A DNA stretch of 64,000 nt. It comes from Deinandra increscens subsp. villosa. Lineage: Eukaryota; Streptophyta; Magnoliopsida; Asterales; Asteraceae. A program made the translations under genes and the position numbers. The stretch spans positions 21,187,896-21,251,895 of the forward strand of contig JBCNJP010000003.1 of NCBI GenBank assembly GCA_039602395.1, read 5' to 3'. The notes under the pieces are model-generated. The model ran no database searches. It saw nothing but the letters and a program-made list of their open reading frames with translations, and had not been told where the DNA came from. Positions 34,834 to 45,952 of the stretch are shown here, one piece after another (positions within the stretch are counted from its first letter, which is position 1; each line of letters starts with the position of its first letter).

Positions 34834-35708
34834 GGTGCTGTTTGTTTTTGAAGAGGTAAAATGTCTGCAGTCTGCGGACCACATCTGCAGACATCTGTAG
34901 CAGAAGAGGTGGACTAAACCTTGCAGTCTGTAAGAAGAAGAGTGTTTGTTTTTTAACTTATGCAGACTGCTAAAATAAACTGAAATTTAAATAAATCATT
35001 TTTTAAACTTCTACTTAATTCAATCATTTTATTTCTTTCCGTATATTTTAGCAAACAATTGTTTTTTAAGCAATTTTCTTTTAAATAAAATATCAAAAAT
35101 ATTTTGTAAAAACTGTTCAAAAAAATGTTTTTTAAACAGTTTAAAAACGTTTTTAAATAAATGTTTAAAAAGTTTTGTTTAATAATTGTTTAAAATATTT
35201 TTTCTTAAAATAATTGTTTAAAAAAGTTTTTTAAAAACAAAACTTTTTAAAAAACAATTTAAAAAAAACATTTTAAAATTTATTTTTTAAAATTAATTTT
35301 TTAAAATGTTTTTTTTACTTTTTTAAAAGACGATTTAAAAAAAGTGGTTAAAGAAGTTTCTTAAAAGTTTTTTAATATATTAAAAACTTTTTAAAAAGTT
35401 TTTTTAGAAAAAGTTTTTTAAAAAGGACTTAATAAAATGTTTTTTTATAAAAGAATTAAAAATAACTGTTTAAAAATGTTTTTTTAATGTAAAAACAGTT
35501 TAAAGAGAAGGTTAGAAGATGTTAGAAGATGTCAGAAGTGACTGGGTCACATCTGCACCAAGAAGAGCCTGCACAGACATTTTTTATTGAAATGTCTTCG
35601 AGAAAACAAACAGTCTGCAGACCTAAATGTCTGCGCGTGGTCTGCGCGGCGCACCTACACAGACCAGAAGAGGACAGAAAGAGCTTTTGCAGAAAAACAA
35701 ACACCACC
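34834..35708. mobile_element. MITE 2 (same TIR family as MITE 1, 875 bp)
   Basis: TIRs GGTGCTGTTTGTTTTTGAAG (34834-34853) and, at the other end, the complement of GGTGGTGTTTGTTTTTCTGC (35689-35708). Flanked by TGA at 34831-34833 and 35709-35711. Several CTGCAGAC/GTCTGC words lie within 150 bp of each end. The core (34980-35515) is made of TTTTTAAAAA-type dyads. No transposase. Confidence 0.65.
34980..35515. repeat. A/T dyad-rich core of MITE 2
   Basis: Over 500 bp of words such as GTTTTTTAAA, TTTAAAAAC and AAAACTTTTTAAAAA on both strands, many pairing with neighbours into hairpins. Confidence 0.7.
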
Positions 35709-35711
35709 TGA

Positions 35712-36568
35712 CTCAAAGTAATGCGAGATTTGGTTGAAAGTTAATTAAAGTGATTAAATGAGCTAAAAATTAAATCAATTTGGTCCTTTAACGCTTTTGA
35801 GTGTTGGAATGTATGTTAGCTTGACATTTAAGTTTTTTTATTTATGTGAGGATCATATAATAATTTACCCTTGCAAAGAGTAGAACTAAAAGCTACAAGT
35901 AAATTTTTTTTATGTAATTACTAACATAAAAATGGTTATACCTCGTTCAATAACCATTTAGAAAGAATTAAATAACTAGTTATTTGAAAAAAAAAGTTAT
36001 TTGAATTTGATACACATTTTTTTATTTTCATTTTGTTTTTAAAAAAGAAATATATATTGTATTTTCTAAGTAAATTTTAAAATCTCAGGGGTCAATCTAA
36101 AAACCATCATATTACATTAATATAAAAAAAACTTACAGGGTCAGTCGACCATGCACCTTATATAGTAGGTCCGCCTTTGCTCACTGGTTAGGCGGTTCAT
36201 CAAATAAGTATTATCGGATTCAAAAACCTGTCTACTGCACCTTCAGCCCAGAACATCATAGGAGGCAATTGGACCATGATTCATTCCAAGGTCCAACGGG
36301 AGGGTTTTGAACAACTATCTTTGTCTTGGCATCACGTTCATAGTCAATATCCTGACCTGATTTTTCCAATCATCATGTACATATCTTTTAAAGATCGAAC
36401 TTGGGTCTTCTTTGAAGAACCAAGCCTCCTACCACCAGGACCTTAGTTGGTTCAACAAATAAAGGAGTTAAAAAGAAAGAAAAAAAGGTTTGATTATAGA
36501 AAGTTTGGAAGTCGGTAATTCAAAGGGCGATGAAAGAAAGAAAATAGAGAAAAAAAGGAAGATACAAG
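35712..36568. other. AT-rich intergenic sequence
   Basis: No gene or element recognised between MITE 2 and the foldback element G. Confidence 0.5.
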
Positions 36569-36577
36569 AAAAGAAAG

Positions 36578-36716
36578 GGAAATTGGCCCCTATTAATCCC
36601 ATGTATCATATATTGGTCGATAATAATCCCAGTTTTCATTTCCCCCCACAATAATCCTACTTATAAACATATTGGCTTATACTGATCCGCCGTTAACTAA
36701 ACACTAACAACGTTAG
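36578..36716. mobile_element. Foldback/Mutator-type MITE G, left part
   Basis: Starts GGAAATTGGCCCC. Its mirror image is at 43218-43357. A 9-bp flank AAAAGAAAG (36569-36577) matches AAAAGAAAA (43358-43366) at eight of nine positions. The element is split after 36716 by copia element H. Confidence 0.65.
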
Positions 36717-37556
36717 TGTTGGTAAATGTGTGTGAATGAGATGTTTATCTCAAAAATAATTTTTGCTCAAGTTTGGAAAAATGTGATGTGAGCTGTCCCA
36801 CATTGGTGTGGGAACAAAAGGGTAATTGTTTTATAAGGATAAACCTCAAAGGCTTTGACATCACTTGTGTCATGTTTTACTCTAGCTCATATCCTCGTGC
36901 AGGGGGGGGGGGTGCGAAAATGGGTTGTCGAGCCGAATTCAGAACTCGGGCCCGCGCGACCTGCGGACACGAATGCAGCTCCGAAACGTGTGTCCGTGGA
37001 CGACATGTTTTTGCTATTTTCGAACCAATTTTAGCAGATTCTAGAAATGGCATTTGGCTTTCCAAACCTGATCATTCATTACGGATTAATGAACATAAAT
37101 CGATCATTCATTACTGATTAATGATGATCACTTCGTATGCCCAATTTGCGTGTATAAATACACAGGTTTAGAGCAAAAGAACACACAGAAAAATTGTATT
37201 CCAACGTCGTGCTGCTGCTGCTGATCTCCGTCCACACTTCATTCCGGTTTCGTTTTAGGCAAGTATCTCGTCCGGCTGTACACACAGCTTTGAACCGGTG
37301 TACCCTGGGAATAAACGTCGAATCTGTTTAAGGGAATTGTGTTAAACACAAGCCCGGTTCCTCTCGTTTTTCCTTTTCTGTGTTCTTCTGTTTTGCAGGA
37401 ACATATATTGCTGCTGCTCGTGATCATAGTTTTGTGGTGTTTTCGTTTACTGTTTTATCTCGTTTGTATTTTCGTTAATTATTGTTTCTATATTGTAATT
37501 AAACGATCTGTTGAATCGTTATTAACGATTGTTCTAATCGTTACTAATTTCCAACA
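36717..37556 (+). repeat. 5' LTR of H (840 bp)
   Basis: TG...CA bounded. About 120 bp (around 37412-37535) is absent from the 3' LTR, so the copies differ in length. The shared parts differ at roughly 5 percent by eye. A TATA box (TATAAATAC) lies at about 37154. A run of 10 G is at about 36902. Downstream of the LTR no Met-type primer site is visible. Confidence 0.9.
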
Positions 37557-37628
37557 AACTTAAAAAGATTTTGTGTACACTCTGTGTACGAATATTTCTG
37601 ACTGTTCTCCTGTGGGTTTAGTTTCAGA

Positions 37629-38547
37629 ATGGACTCATCTCAGCCTTTACCGACATCTAGTGTAGTGACCTCTGGGGTCTCTGCAGCTTTTACTTCTGAT
37701 GTTGCTATTGACTGGCGCGGTTGCAAGCCATGCTGAAAAACTTGAAAAGTTCAATGGCCTGAACTTCAAACGTTGGCAGCAAAAGATGATGTTCTATCTG
37801 ACAACGTTGAACCTTGCGAGGTTCTTGACTGAAACCGCTCCCCAAGTTTCTAAAGGGGCAATGGATGCTCAATCTGTGAGCGCGGTTCAAGCTTGGAAGA
37901 ATTCTGAGTTCTTGTGTAAGAACTATATGCTTAATGGTTTGGCGGACTCACTTTACAATGTGTATTGTAAAGTAAACACGGCCAAGGAACTATGGGAATC
38001 TTTGGAACGAAAATACAAAACCGATGATGCAGGCACAAAGAAATTTGTGGTGGCTAAATTCTTGGATTTTAAAATGATTGACTCAAAAACTGTTATGAGT
38101 CAAATCCAAGAGTTGCAAATCATTCTCCATGATATTCATGCAGAAGGAATGTCACTTAGCGAGACATTCCAAGTGGCTGCCACGATCGAGAAATTACCAC
38201 CAAGCTGGGTTGATTTCAAGAACTACCTCAAACATAAGAGAAAGGAAATGACCGTTGAAGATTTTGTGGTTCGTCTTCGTATTGAAGAAGACAACAAACT
38301 TGCTCAAAAGTAGAGTGATGTCCCTGAGAAAGCAAAGGCCAATATTGTTGAATATGGCCAATCCTTCAAAGGTAACAAAAATAGAGGAGGGGCTGAGAAG
38401 AAGAACAAGGGGAAAGGGTTTGATCTTAAACCCAAAGGTGGGGTTAGGAAAAAGAAATTTGAAGGCAAATGTTACAACTGTGACAAGCCAGGTCATCAGG
38501 CAAATGAATGTAGGCAACCCAAGAAAGATGCCTCCCGTCAAGCCAAT
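37629..38547 (+). pseudogene. Copia gag of H
   Basis: The probable start is ATG 37629 (MDSSQPLPTSS). A shift near 37715 moves the frame to 37699-38313, which contains the UBN2-type core ([38 protein letters not shown]). An in-frame TAG at 38311-38313 interrupts it. The same frame continues through a Lys-rich stretch to a perfect CCHC knuckle CYNCDKPGHQANEC (38470-38511). Gag would form the particle and bind RNA. Size is normal for copia gags. Confidence 0.85.
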
Positions 38548-39108
38548 ATGGTTGATGATCATGAAAATCTTGTTGCCATGATTTCTGACCTCATAATGAT
38601 GATCTTTGAGGTTAACTTGGTTGGTTCGAATACCAAGGAATGGTGGGTTGACACCGGTGCCACCCGCCATGTGTGTGTTGTGTTCAACACCTTCAAGGAA
38701 GTTACTTATGGAGAAAAGCTCTTCATGGGTAACTCTACCACTGCTGAAGTCAAAGGCGAAGGAAATGTGATCCTGAAAATGACATCAGGAAAGGAGCTTA
38801 CCCTGACTAATGTGTTGTATGTCCATGAGATTCGTAAGAATCTTGTGTCTGGGTGGATGTTGAATAAGTTTGGTTTCAAAATGGTGTTTGAGTCAGATAA
38901 GGTCGTGTTGACCAAGAATAGTGTGTATGTTAGAAAGGGCTATGCCCTCAATGGTATGTTCAAACTAAATGTAATGGTCGTTAACAATGCTATGAATAAG
39001 ACTGGTACCAGTTCTGCTTATCTGCTTATCTGCTTGAGTCTTCTAATGTGTGGCATGGTAGACTTGGTCATGTTAACTTTAATTCCATTCGTCGTTTCAT
39101 TAAATTAA
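38548..39108 (+). pseudogene. Copia protease of H and linker
   Basis: In frame with the knuckle, it carries WWVDTGATRHVC, the active-site D-T-G of copia proteases, at about residues 31-42, followed by the expected LTNVLYV and LVSGWMLNK motifs. The frame is lost at 39019-39034, where the 8-bp word TATCTGCT is tandemly duplicated. In the shifted frame the WHGRLGHVN motif of the pre-integrase domain follows at once. Confidence 0.9.
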
Positions 39109-40010
39109 ATTGCATACCAACTTTTGATATTGACTCAAACTATAAATGTGAAATGTGTGTTGAAGCAAAATTAACTAGATCATCATTCAAACCGGTTGAA
39201 TGAAATACTGAACCATTGGGCATGATCCACACATATGTGTGTGATTTGAAATCCATTCCAACTAGAAATGGATTTAAATACTTCATCACGTTTATCGATG
39301 ATTGCACGGGGTATTGTTATGTTTACTTGCTCAAAAGTAAAGACGGGGCAATTGAAACTTTCATTGCTTATAAAACTGAAGTTGAGAATCAACTTGAAAA
39401 GAAGATGAAGGTTGTACGAAGTGATAGAGGTGGTGAGTATGTCTCATCATTTGCTGAATTCTGTTTGCATAACGGAATTAGACATGAGTTCACTGCACCA
39501 TATTCACCCCAATCAAATGGGATTGCTGAAAGGAAAAATCAAACCTTGAAACAAATGGTGAGTGCCATGTTAGTGAGTTCTGGTGTAAACCAAAACTTGT
39601 GGGGGGATGCTATCCTTTCGGCAAACTATCTTTTGAATAAAATACCCCATAAGAAAAGAGATGAAAGATACGAGTTATGGTGGAAAAGAAAACCGTCTTA
39701 CGAATACCTCAAAGTGTGGGGGTGCCTAGCCAAGGTGGTTGCCCCACTACCTAAGGCTCAAAAGATAGGACCCAAAATTGTTGACTGTATATTCGTTGGA
39801 TATCCTGATCACAGTAGCGCGTATCGCTTCCTTGTGCATGAATCCAAGATTCCCGATATTCACAAAGGAACGATAATGGAATCAAAGAATGCCTCATTCT
39901 TTGAAAATATATTTCCATGCATTACAAAAGAATATGGAAATACGTTTGGGGCAGATGATGAACGTATTCATGATGAGCTAGTTCTGGAAGAACTATAACG
40001 TGTTCCGTAA
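39035..40010 (+). pseudogene. Copia integrase of H (first catalytic Asp lost)
   Basis: Begins with WHGRLGHVN and a CEMC zinc-binding pair. TGA at 39201-39203 stands where CGA is likely. The core contains FITFIDDC, RSDRGGEYVS (second catalytic Asp) and SPQSNGIAERKNQT (catalytic Glu). The first catalytic Asp in the conserved H-T/S-D motif reads Tyr (TAT at 39234-39236), a change that would remove activity. The domain ends VFVGYP-like (CIFVGYP), then TAA stops at 39996 and 40008. Confidence 0.9.
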
Positions 40011-40019
40011 GGAAAGGAG

Positions 40020-41654
40020 CAATCTGAAGAAGATGTTGAGCCTAGGCGAAGCAAGAGGGCTAGAACTGAAAAGTCTTTTGGTCCTGATTTCTACACGTAC
40101 ATGGTAGAAAGTGAACCCAAAACATACCATGAAGCGGTAACTTCCTCAGAAGGACCTCAATGGAGGGAGGCCATCAAAAGTGAAATAGATTCTATTTTAC
40201 AAAACCATACATGGGAACTAGTGGATCTTCCTCTGGGATGCAAACCACTAGGTCATCGTTGGATCTTCAAGAGGATGATGAAGCCTGATGGCTCCATAGA
40301 CAAGTACAAGGCAAGACTGGTGGTCAAAGGATACAAACAACAAGAAGGTCTAGATTACTTTGAACATATTCACCAGTAACTCGAATAACCTCCATAAGGT
40401 TGGTACTTGCTATTGCAGCCATTAGAAATTGGAAGTTCACCAAATGGATGTGAAAACCGCTTTCTTAAATGGAAATCTAGAGGAAGAGATTTACATGGAA
40501 CAACCAGAGGGCTTTAGAGCCTCTGGACAAGAAAAGAAAGTGTGTAAACTAGTCAAATCCTTGTATGGACTAAAGCAAGCTCCAAAACAATGGCATGAAA
40601 AGTTTGATCATGTCATGCTTGATTCTGGATTCAAGAGCAATGAATGTGATAAGTGTGTGTATGTGAAAGACACACCATATGGTTATGTCATCTTGTGTCT
40701 ATACGTTGATGACATGCTCATTGCTGGAAGTAATGACAAAATGATAAAATCAACAAAGGACACCTTGAAGACAAGATTTGATATGAAAGACATGGGTTTA
40801 GCAGATATGATTTTGGGATTTAAAATCACACGAACCCAAAGTGGACTTGCTTTAGGACAAACCCACTATGTGGAAAAAATTCTTGAAAAGTTCAATGCAA
40901 ATGACTCTAATGTAGCTAGAACTCCCATTGACAGAAGTCAACATCTAGCTAAGAATAGAGGAGAGCCTGTTAACCAATTAGAGTATTCAAGAATTATTGG
41001 CAGTTTGATGTACTTGATGAGTTGTACCAGACCAGACTTAGCATATGCCATAAGCAAGCTAAGTAGGTACACGAGTAATCCAAGTTCAACTCATTGGAGA
41101 TGTGTGACTAGGTTACTTAGGTACCTAAGGTACACAAGGGATTATGGGTTGCACTACAACAGATATCCTGCAGTGATTGAAGGATACTGTGATGCAAATT
41201 GGATATCTGATACGAAGGATTCCAGAGAAACGAGTGGATATGTATTCACACTTGGAGGTACAACCATATCGTGGAAATCGTCGAAACAAATAGTTATTGC
41301 TAGATCCACAATGGAAGCAAAATTCATCGTTTAGATAAAGCTGGTGAACAGGGAGAATGGCTACGTCAATTTATGGAGGATATACCAAGATGGCCTAAGC
41401 CGGCAACAGCCATATGTATACATTGTGATAGCCAATCGACAATTGGCAGAGCTCATAGCACAATGTATAATGGTAAGAACATACATATAATACGTAGACA
41501 TAATACAATACGACAACTAATCTCTACTGGAATTATCACTGTTGACTATGTGAAGTCAAAGGATAATATTGCGGATCCGCTGACAAAAGGCCTAAGTAGA
41601 GAGTTAGTTCAGAAGTCGTCCATGGGAATGGGACTGAAGCCCTTGAAAGATTAA
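40020..41654 (+). pseudogene. Copia reverse transcriptase and RNase H of H
   Basis: 40101-40379: WREAIKSEIDSILQNHTW and KARLVVKGYKQQEGLDYFE, start of RT. A shift near 40365, and another near 40425, lead to 40429-41334, open for 301 codons with [21 protein letters not shown] and the catalytic box [11 protein letters not shown]. RNase H follows ([23 protein letters not shown]); a one-base shift at about 41330 moves into 41373-41654 with HCDSQSTI and VKSKDNIADPLTKG. Catalytic residues of RT are intact, so this part was lost late. Confidence 0.95.
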
Positions 41655-42228
41655 GTTCATATGAAGGAAAAACTAACTCAGTTGACTGGAGATCCTAAGA
41701 TCTGAGTTCAATAGGACATCCTAATTGTATGGACTAGTGAGGTCACTGTGGGGGAAGATTTGATAAACTCACGCACTTTAAGAAGGAGATGTATGATTGG
41801 AATCAGTACATCTCCTACTCTATTCCTAAAAGTGACAAGTACGAGGTTAAGTCTATGGCTTATAATGATTCAACTGAGGCAACCGCACGTGGTGAATCAC
41901 TTATGTGAGAGAGAAGTGGGTTCGCTTTGAAGGGTATTGAGAGGGGGCACAATACCTAAGAGCTCTCGTAGAACCAGACTAATGTTCATGACCATAACGA
42001 ACATAACTATGAGGACTTGATGTTGTCAAGGAGAGTCTTGTGTGAAACACATTGTCGCCTACACAAACGGCATACGAGTTCAAAGGCATCACCGCCTACT
42101 CAGAGCCAGTAGACTAAGTGTGTTTCATGAGCGAAGGTTCGAAGGGTAATACCTACCTATCGTATGCAAGATTCAACCTTTTGAAATTCGATCGAGATTA
42201 AGTTACTTCTGAGATTAACCTCCATTCA
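41655..42228 (+). other. 3' noncoding interior of H
   Basis: 570 bp between RNase H and the purine tract. A 60-codon ORF at 41748-41930 is not recognised. Nothing else is seen. Confidence 0.6.
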
Positions 42229-42238
42229 TGTGGGGGAT
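42229..42238 (+). other. Polypurine tract of H
   Basis: TGTGGGGGAT directly before the 3' LTR start at 42239. Confidence 0.85.
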
Positions 42239-42956
42239 TGTTGGAGAATATGAGTGAATGAGATGTTTATCTCAAAAATAATTTTTGGTCAAGTTTGGAA
42301 AAATATGATGTGAGCTATCCCACATTGGTGTGGGAACAAAAGGGTAATTGGTTTATAAGGATAAACCTCATAGGCTTTGACATCACTTGTGTCATGTTTT
42401 ACTCTAGCTCATATCCTCGCGCAAGGGGGGGGGGGGGTTGCGGAAAATGGGTTGTCGAGCCGAAATTCTGAACTCAGGCCCGCGCGACCTGCGGACACGA
42501 ATGCAGCTCTGAAACGTGTGTCCGTGGACGACACATTTTTGCTATTTTTCGAACCAATTTTTAGCAAATTCTAGAAATGGCCTTTGGCTTTCCAAACCTG
42601 ATCATTTATTACGGATTAATGAACATAAATCGATCATTCATTACTGATTAATGATGATCACTTCGTATGCCCAGTTTGCGTGTATAAATACACAGGTTTA
42701 GAGCAAAAGAACACACAGAAAAATGTATTCCAACGTCGTGCTGCTGCTGCCGATCTCCGTCCACTGCTTCATTCCGGTTTCGTTTCAGGCAAGTATCTTG
42801 TACGGCTGTACACACAGCTTTGAACCGGTGTACCCTGGGAACAGACATCGAATCTGTTTAAGGGAATTGTGTTAAACACAAGCCCGATTCTTATCATTTT
42901 TCCTTTTCCGTGTTCCTCTATTTTGTAGGAACTTATATTGTTACTAATTTCCAACA
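42239..42956 (+). repeat. 3' LTR of H (718 bp)
   Basis: Repeats 36717-37556 except for an approximately 120-bp deletion near its end and a longer G-run (about 42425-42437). Ends CCAACA at 42956. Confidence 0.95.
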
Positions 42957-42961
42957 GTTAG

Positions 42962-43357
42962 TTTTTAGCTGACTGAGTATCCACATAGGATCCTGGGTGT
43001 CATTTTATATGAAACATTTTAATAAAATAAAAAAAAAACAATTTCATTGTAAAGAAACGAGGAAATTGTATTTTTGTTGACAATTTTTTAATAGGAATTC
43101 CTTTTTAATAAAATCGATTATTGCTCAACGATTCACCATTTCCTTTTTTCTATTTTACTAAAATGTTTTATAAAAAATGACACCTAGGATCTCATGTTGA
43201 TGTCCAGTAAGCTAAAAACTAACGTCGTTAGTGTTTAGTTAACAACGGATCAATATAGGACAATATGTTAATAGCTGAGATTATTGTGGGGAAAAATCAA
43301 AATTGAGACTAATATCGGCCAATATATGATAACTAGGATTATTAGGAGCCAATTTTC
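42962..43357. mobile_element. Foldback/Mutator-type MITE G, right part
   Basis: Together with 36578-36716 this makes a 535-bp element. The right 140 bp mirror the left end, and the inner GACTGAGTATCCACATAGGA stretch (about 42970) mirrors GACACCTAGGATCTCATG (about 43180). The arms are therefore about 200 bp and the whole unit is one long hairpin. No ORF of interest. Confidence 0.65.
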
Positions 43358-43366
43358 AAAAGAAAA

Positions 43367-43960
43367 AGTAATAATAGGAATTTTCAAGCAGGTTGGTATG
43401 CAACGCAAATATGTGATACTTTGTCCCCTTGTGGACAATTGGTGAAAAAAGCCTTTAAAGAAGTTTTTAATCGTATGAACACATACAACCATTTAGACAC
43501 CGAGAATTAATTTTACCTCTGAGATAGGTAGCTTGAGCTAAAATAATTAAGCCCTTAAATATATTTTTTATTAACTACTCCTTCACTTCTCTACTCAATG
43601 TCAAATCAGTAGCCATATCAGTTTTCTATCTCTTTTACTTCACTCAATCTCACCACAGTTATATACTACTCATTTGCTCCAGGGTTAAAATAAAAATTTA
43701 GGATCGAGAGTGAAAATACTAATTGAAAAACCATATTTATTTAAAAAAAACATTTCGATTAAAAATAACAACCACATGATTTTATAAAAAAACATGACAT
43801 GATTTAGAAAAATAAATGTAAAAGAACAAATAACAAAACATTAAATAAACTTCGTTATAATGTATCCAAATCCTAGTATGTAACACCCATACCCGTTATT
43901 TGTCAATTTACAATGTTTATAAAAATGGTCCTAGAAGTGTTTTTGATTAATTGACCCTAA
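43367..43960. other. AT-rich intergenic sequence
   Basis: No gene or repeat recognised. Confidence 0.5.
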
Positions 43961-44331
43961 GGTTAATCACAATGCCTCCATCGAGATCTCAGTGGAGGTG
44001 CTTACCTGGCGACCACCGCGATAGAACCCTCGGTGAGGGTACTGGAGAATGGGTTTGGTGCCTTTGGTGGAGGCCCTCTCGGTTACCGTCCGTCGAAGCA
44101 AACATCTCAGTGGTGAAGGATTTTGTGGGCCCTTTTCCCAAATCTCTCTCACAATCATTTTTTAAATTAGTTTAAATGGATTAAAATAATATTACAAGTA
44201 ATATTATGGTAATGAAAGGTGGGTATTGGAAGTGAAGGTGAGGGGAGTGAGGGTGGTGATGTGGCGCTAAGTTGGCAAAAAAAAAATAAGTGAAAGGAGT
44301 GAAAGGCGAAATGGTGGTGTTGTGATTAACC
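43961..44331. mobile_element. MITE 3 (371 bp, TAA duplication)
   Basis: Inverted ends GGTTAATCACAATGCC (43961-43976) and GGTGTTGTGATTAACC (44316-44331) match at 14 of 16 positions. TAA flanks both sides (43958-43960, 44332-44334), as for Tourist/PIF-Harbinger MITEs. The inside has no transposase; a 74-codon ORF crossing its left part is incidental. Confidence 0.65.
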
Positions 44332-44439
44332 TAACCTGTGAAGTTAGAGTCTACTTTCTGGTATTAAAAAAGATTTTTAACAATATACAAAGACTTTCAA
44401 ACTTAACTCACAACTTGGACACATTGGTTACTTGTGAGA

Positions 44440-45102
44440 TGTAAGGGAATAATTTGTGGCTTGTGTATTAATTATCCTTAGACGGATTATTTTAAAGGCC
44501 TATGTGTTAGAATAGGTGAAAATTAGTTGGGTTATGTGTATATTAGGTCATTGGGCCATTTTAGACATGTTTGGGCTCAATTGGAAAGAGTTTAGAGGGA
44601 GTTTAGTGGGCCTATGTGGTATAATACAGGAATTAGAGGGTAATAGGGTAGGAGAGTAGCTTGTTCACCAAGCTTGTCCTCTCCTATAAATAGAACCCTC
44701 TAATCACTAGAAGGGGGTTGGTTCTCTTGTTATTGAGGGTGGGGGCTCTAATCCGTAACCTAGGGGTTTACGGCTCAAGGTGTGTTGGCAACCAATCGAT
44801 CGTGTTGTAACCAACGTGTTTTTCTTCATCATCGGTTTGTGTTTTGTTGCTTGTTTTAGTTGTTGTTTTGGTGGTTTGCTAGTAGGTATTCACGAAATTC
44901 TCACTTGAGAATTTTGACTTTTGTGTGTTGCAACCAAGGTGTTCTAATCAAGTTTCTCTTCAATCAGTTTATGTTTCTTTCGTGGTTTTAATCATCTTTT
45001 CGATATATTCATTGTTTATTCTTGAATCATCTAGTAACACCGGATTCCGCACGGTTGTTACTAGACATTGATATCGTGTGAGGGACTGATTTGATCCTTA
45101 CA
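44440..45102 (+). repeat. LTR1 of J (663 bp)
   Basis: TGTAAGGG...CCTTACA. Very similar to LTR2. TATAAATAG at about 44694. Followed by TGGTGTCAGGGCC (45105-45117), a primer site with two changes from the usual Met-type sequence. Confidence 0.9.
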
Positions 45103-45952
45103 ATTGGTGTCAGGGCCAAGAAATGCGTGTTTCGTGGCTCTCGCGATCTAAGTTTTTATTGTTTATTTTCATCCATGACCAGGTTAATTTAAAGGTTTTA
45201 ATATGTTTTTGTGGGTTTTTATGCAAGAAAGTATGCCCCTCCTCAGAATCTCAAGGGGAGAAATGTGAAGAGTCCTCGGGTTCAGGGGAAGTATTGATAG
45301 GAAACCCGTAACCTATGTTAGGGTTTTTGGTTAAATAATGCTAACCCGATAACCAGTCATCATTGTCTGGTTAGTGTCTGTTCCATGCTATGCTTGACAG
45401 GTTAAGTCAGAAAGAAAAAGAAAAAAAACAACTCATGGACAAGAAAGTCAAGGACTCATTTGACTAGAGCACTGATGCTGCTACTGATATAGTTGAAGAA
45501 CCAGCCGGAAAAGGACTTACCCTATGCTTAGGGGAAGTTTGTTGGTTGTTCAAGTAAAGCTTCCAAAGACTCAAAAGACATCATTCACATGTCAAGGGGA
45601 AGCTAAATGCCGTCAGTTCAAGATGTACAATCAAGAATGCCAAGATAGAGGTTTTCAAAATTTATCTTCTGAAGTTAATGACAAGTCAAGACAGTTACTG
45701 ATGATTCAGCAAGGACTCAACAGTTTTCAAGAAGGAGAAAGTATTTGAGAATCCTTCTCTCATTACTTGGTCATCATTTGCAGTTCAAGCTGATGCTGAT
45801 TGAGAGAACACTCCCGAAAGTCTTTCGTTATTGCCCAATGAAGATTGTTAAAGAAAAGAATCTTCACCAACCCATGCTCAAGCCAAGGAGAAGATTGCAA
45901 GTTTAAAGATTGAAAGTAGAAGACATTTAATATCACAAGCCAAGGGGAAGAT
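45103..45952 (+). mobile_element. Deleted interior of J between LTR1 and LTR2
   Basis: The first about 45 bp match the leader after LTR2 (46618-46665). At about 45150 the sequence jumps to the 3' interior block found again at 50796-51581. It ends with the purine tract CAAGGGGAAGAT (45941-45952). Short ORFs at 45123-45311 and 45524-45748 are not recognised; the second has a counterpart at 51166-51390. Confidence 0.8.

Larger units (their letters stand above)
36717..42956 (+). mobile_element. Element H: nearly complete Ty1/copia element with perfect target duplication
   Basis: LTRs at 36717-37556 and 42239-42956 start TGTTGG and end CCAACA. The flanking GTTAG at 36712-36716 and 42957-42961 is an exact 5-bp target duplication. 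All copia domains are present in order (gag, protease, integrase, RT, RNase H) but broken by several stops and shifts. H sits in the left arm of MITE G. Confidence 0.95.

Noticed and set aside
43951..44175. 74-codon plus-strand ORF
   Set aside because: Lies across the left end of MITE 3 with no recognisable domain.
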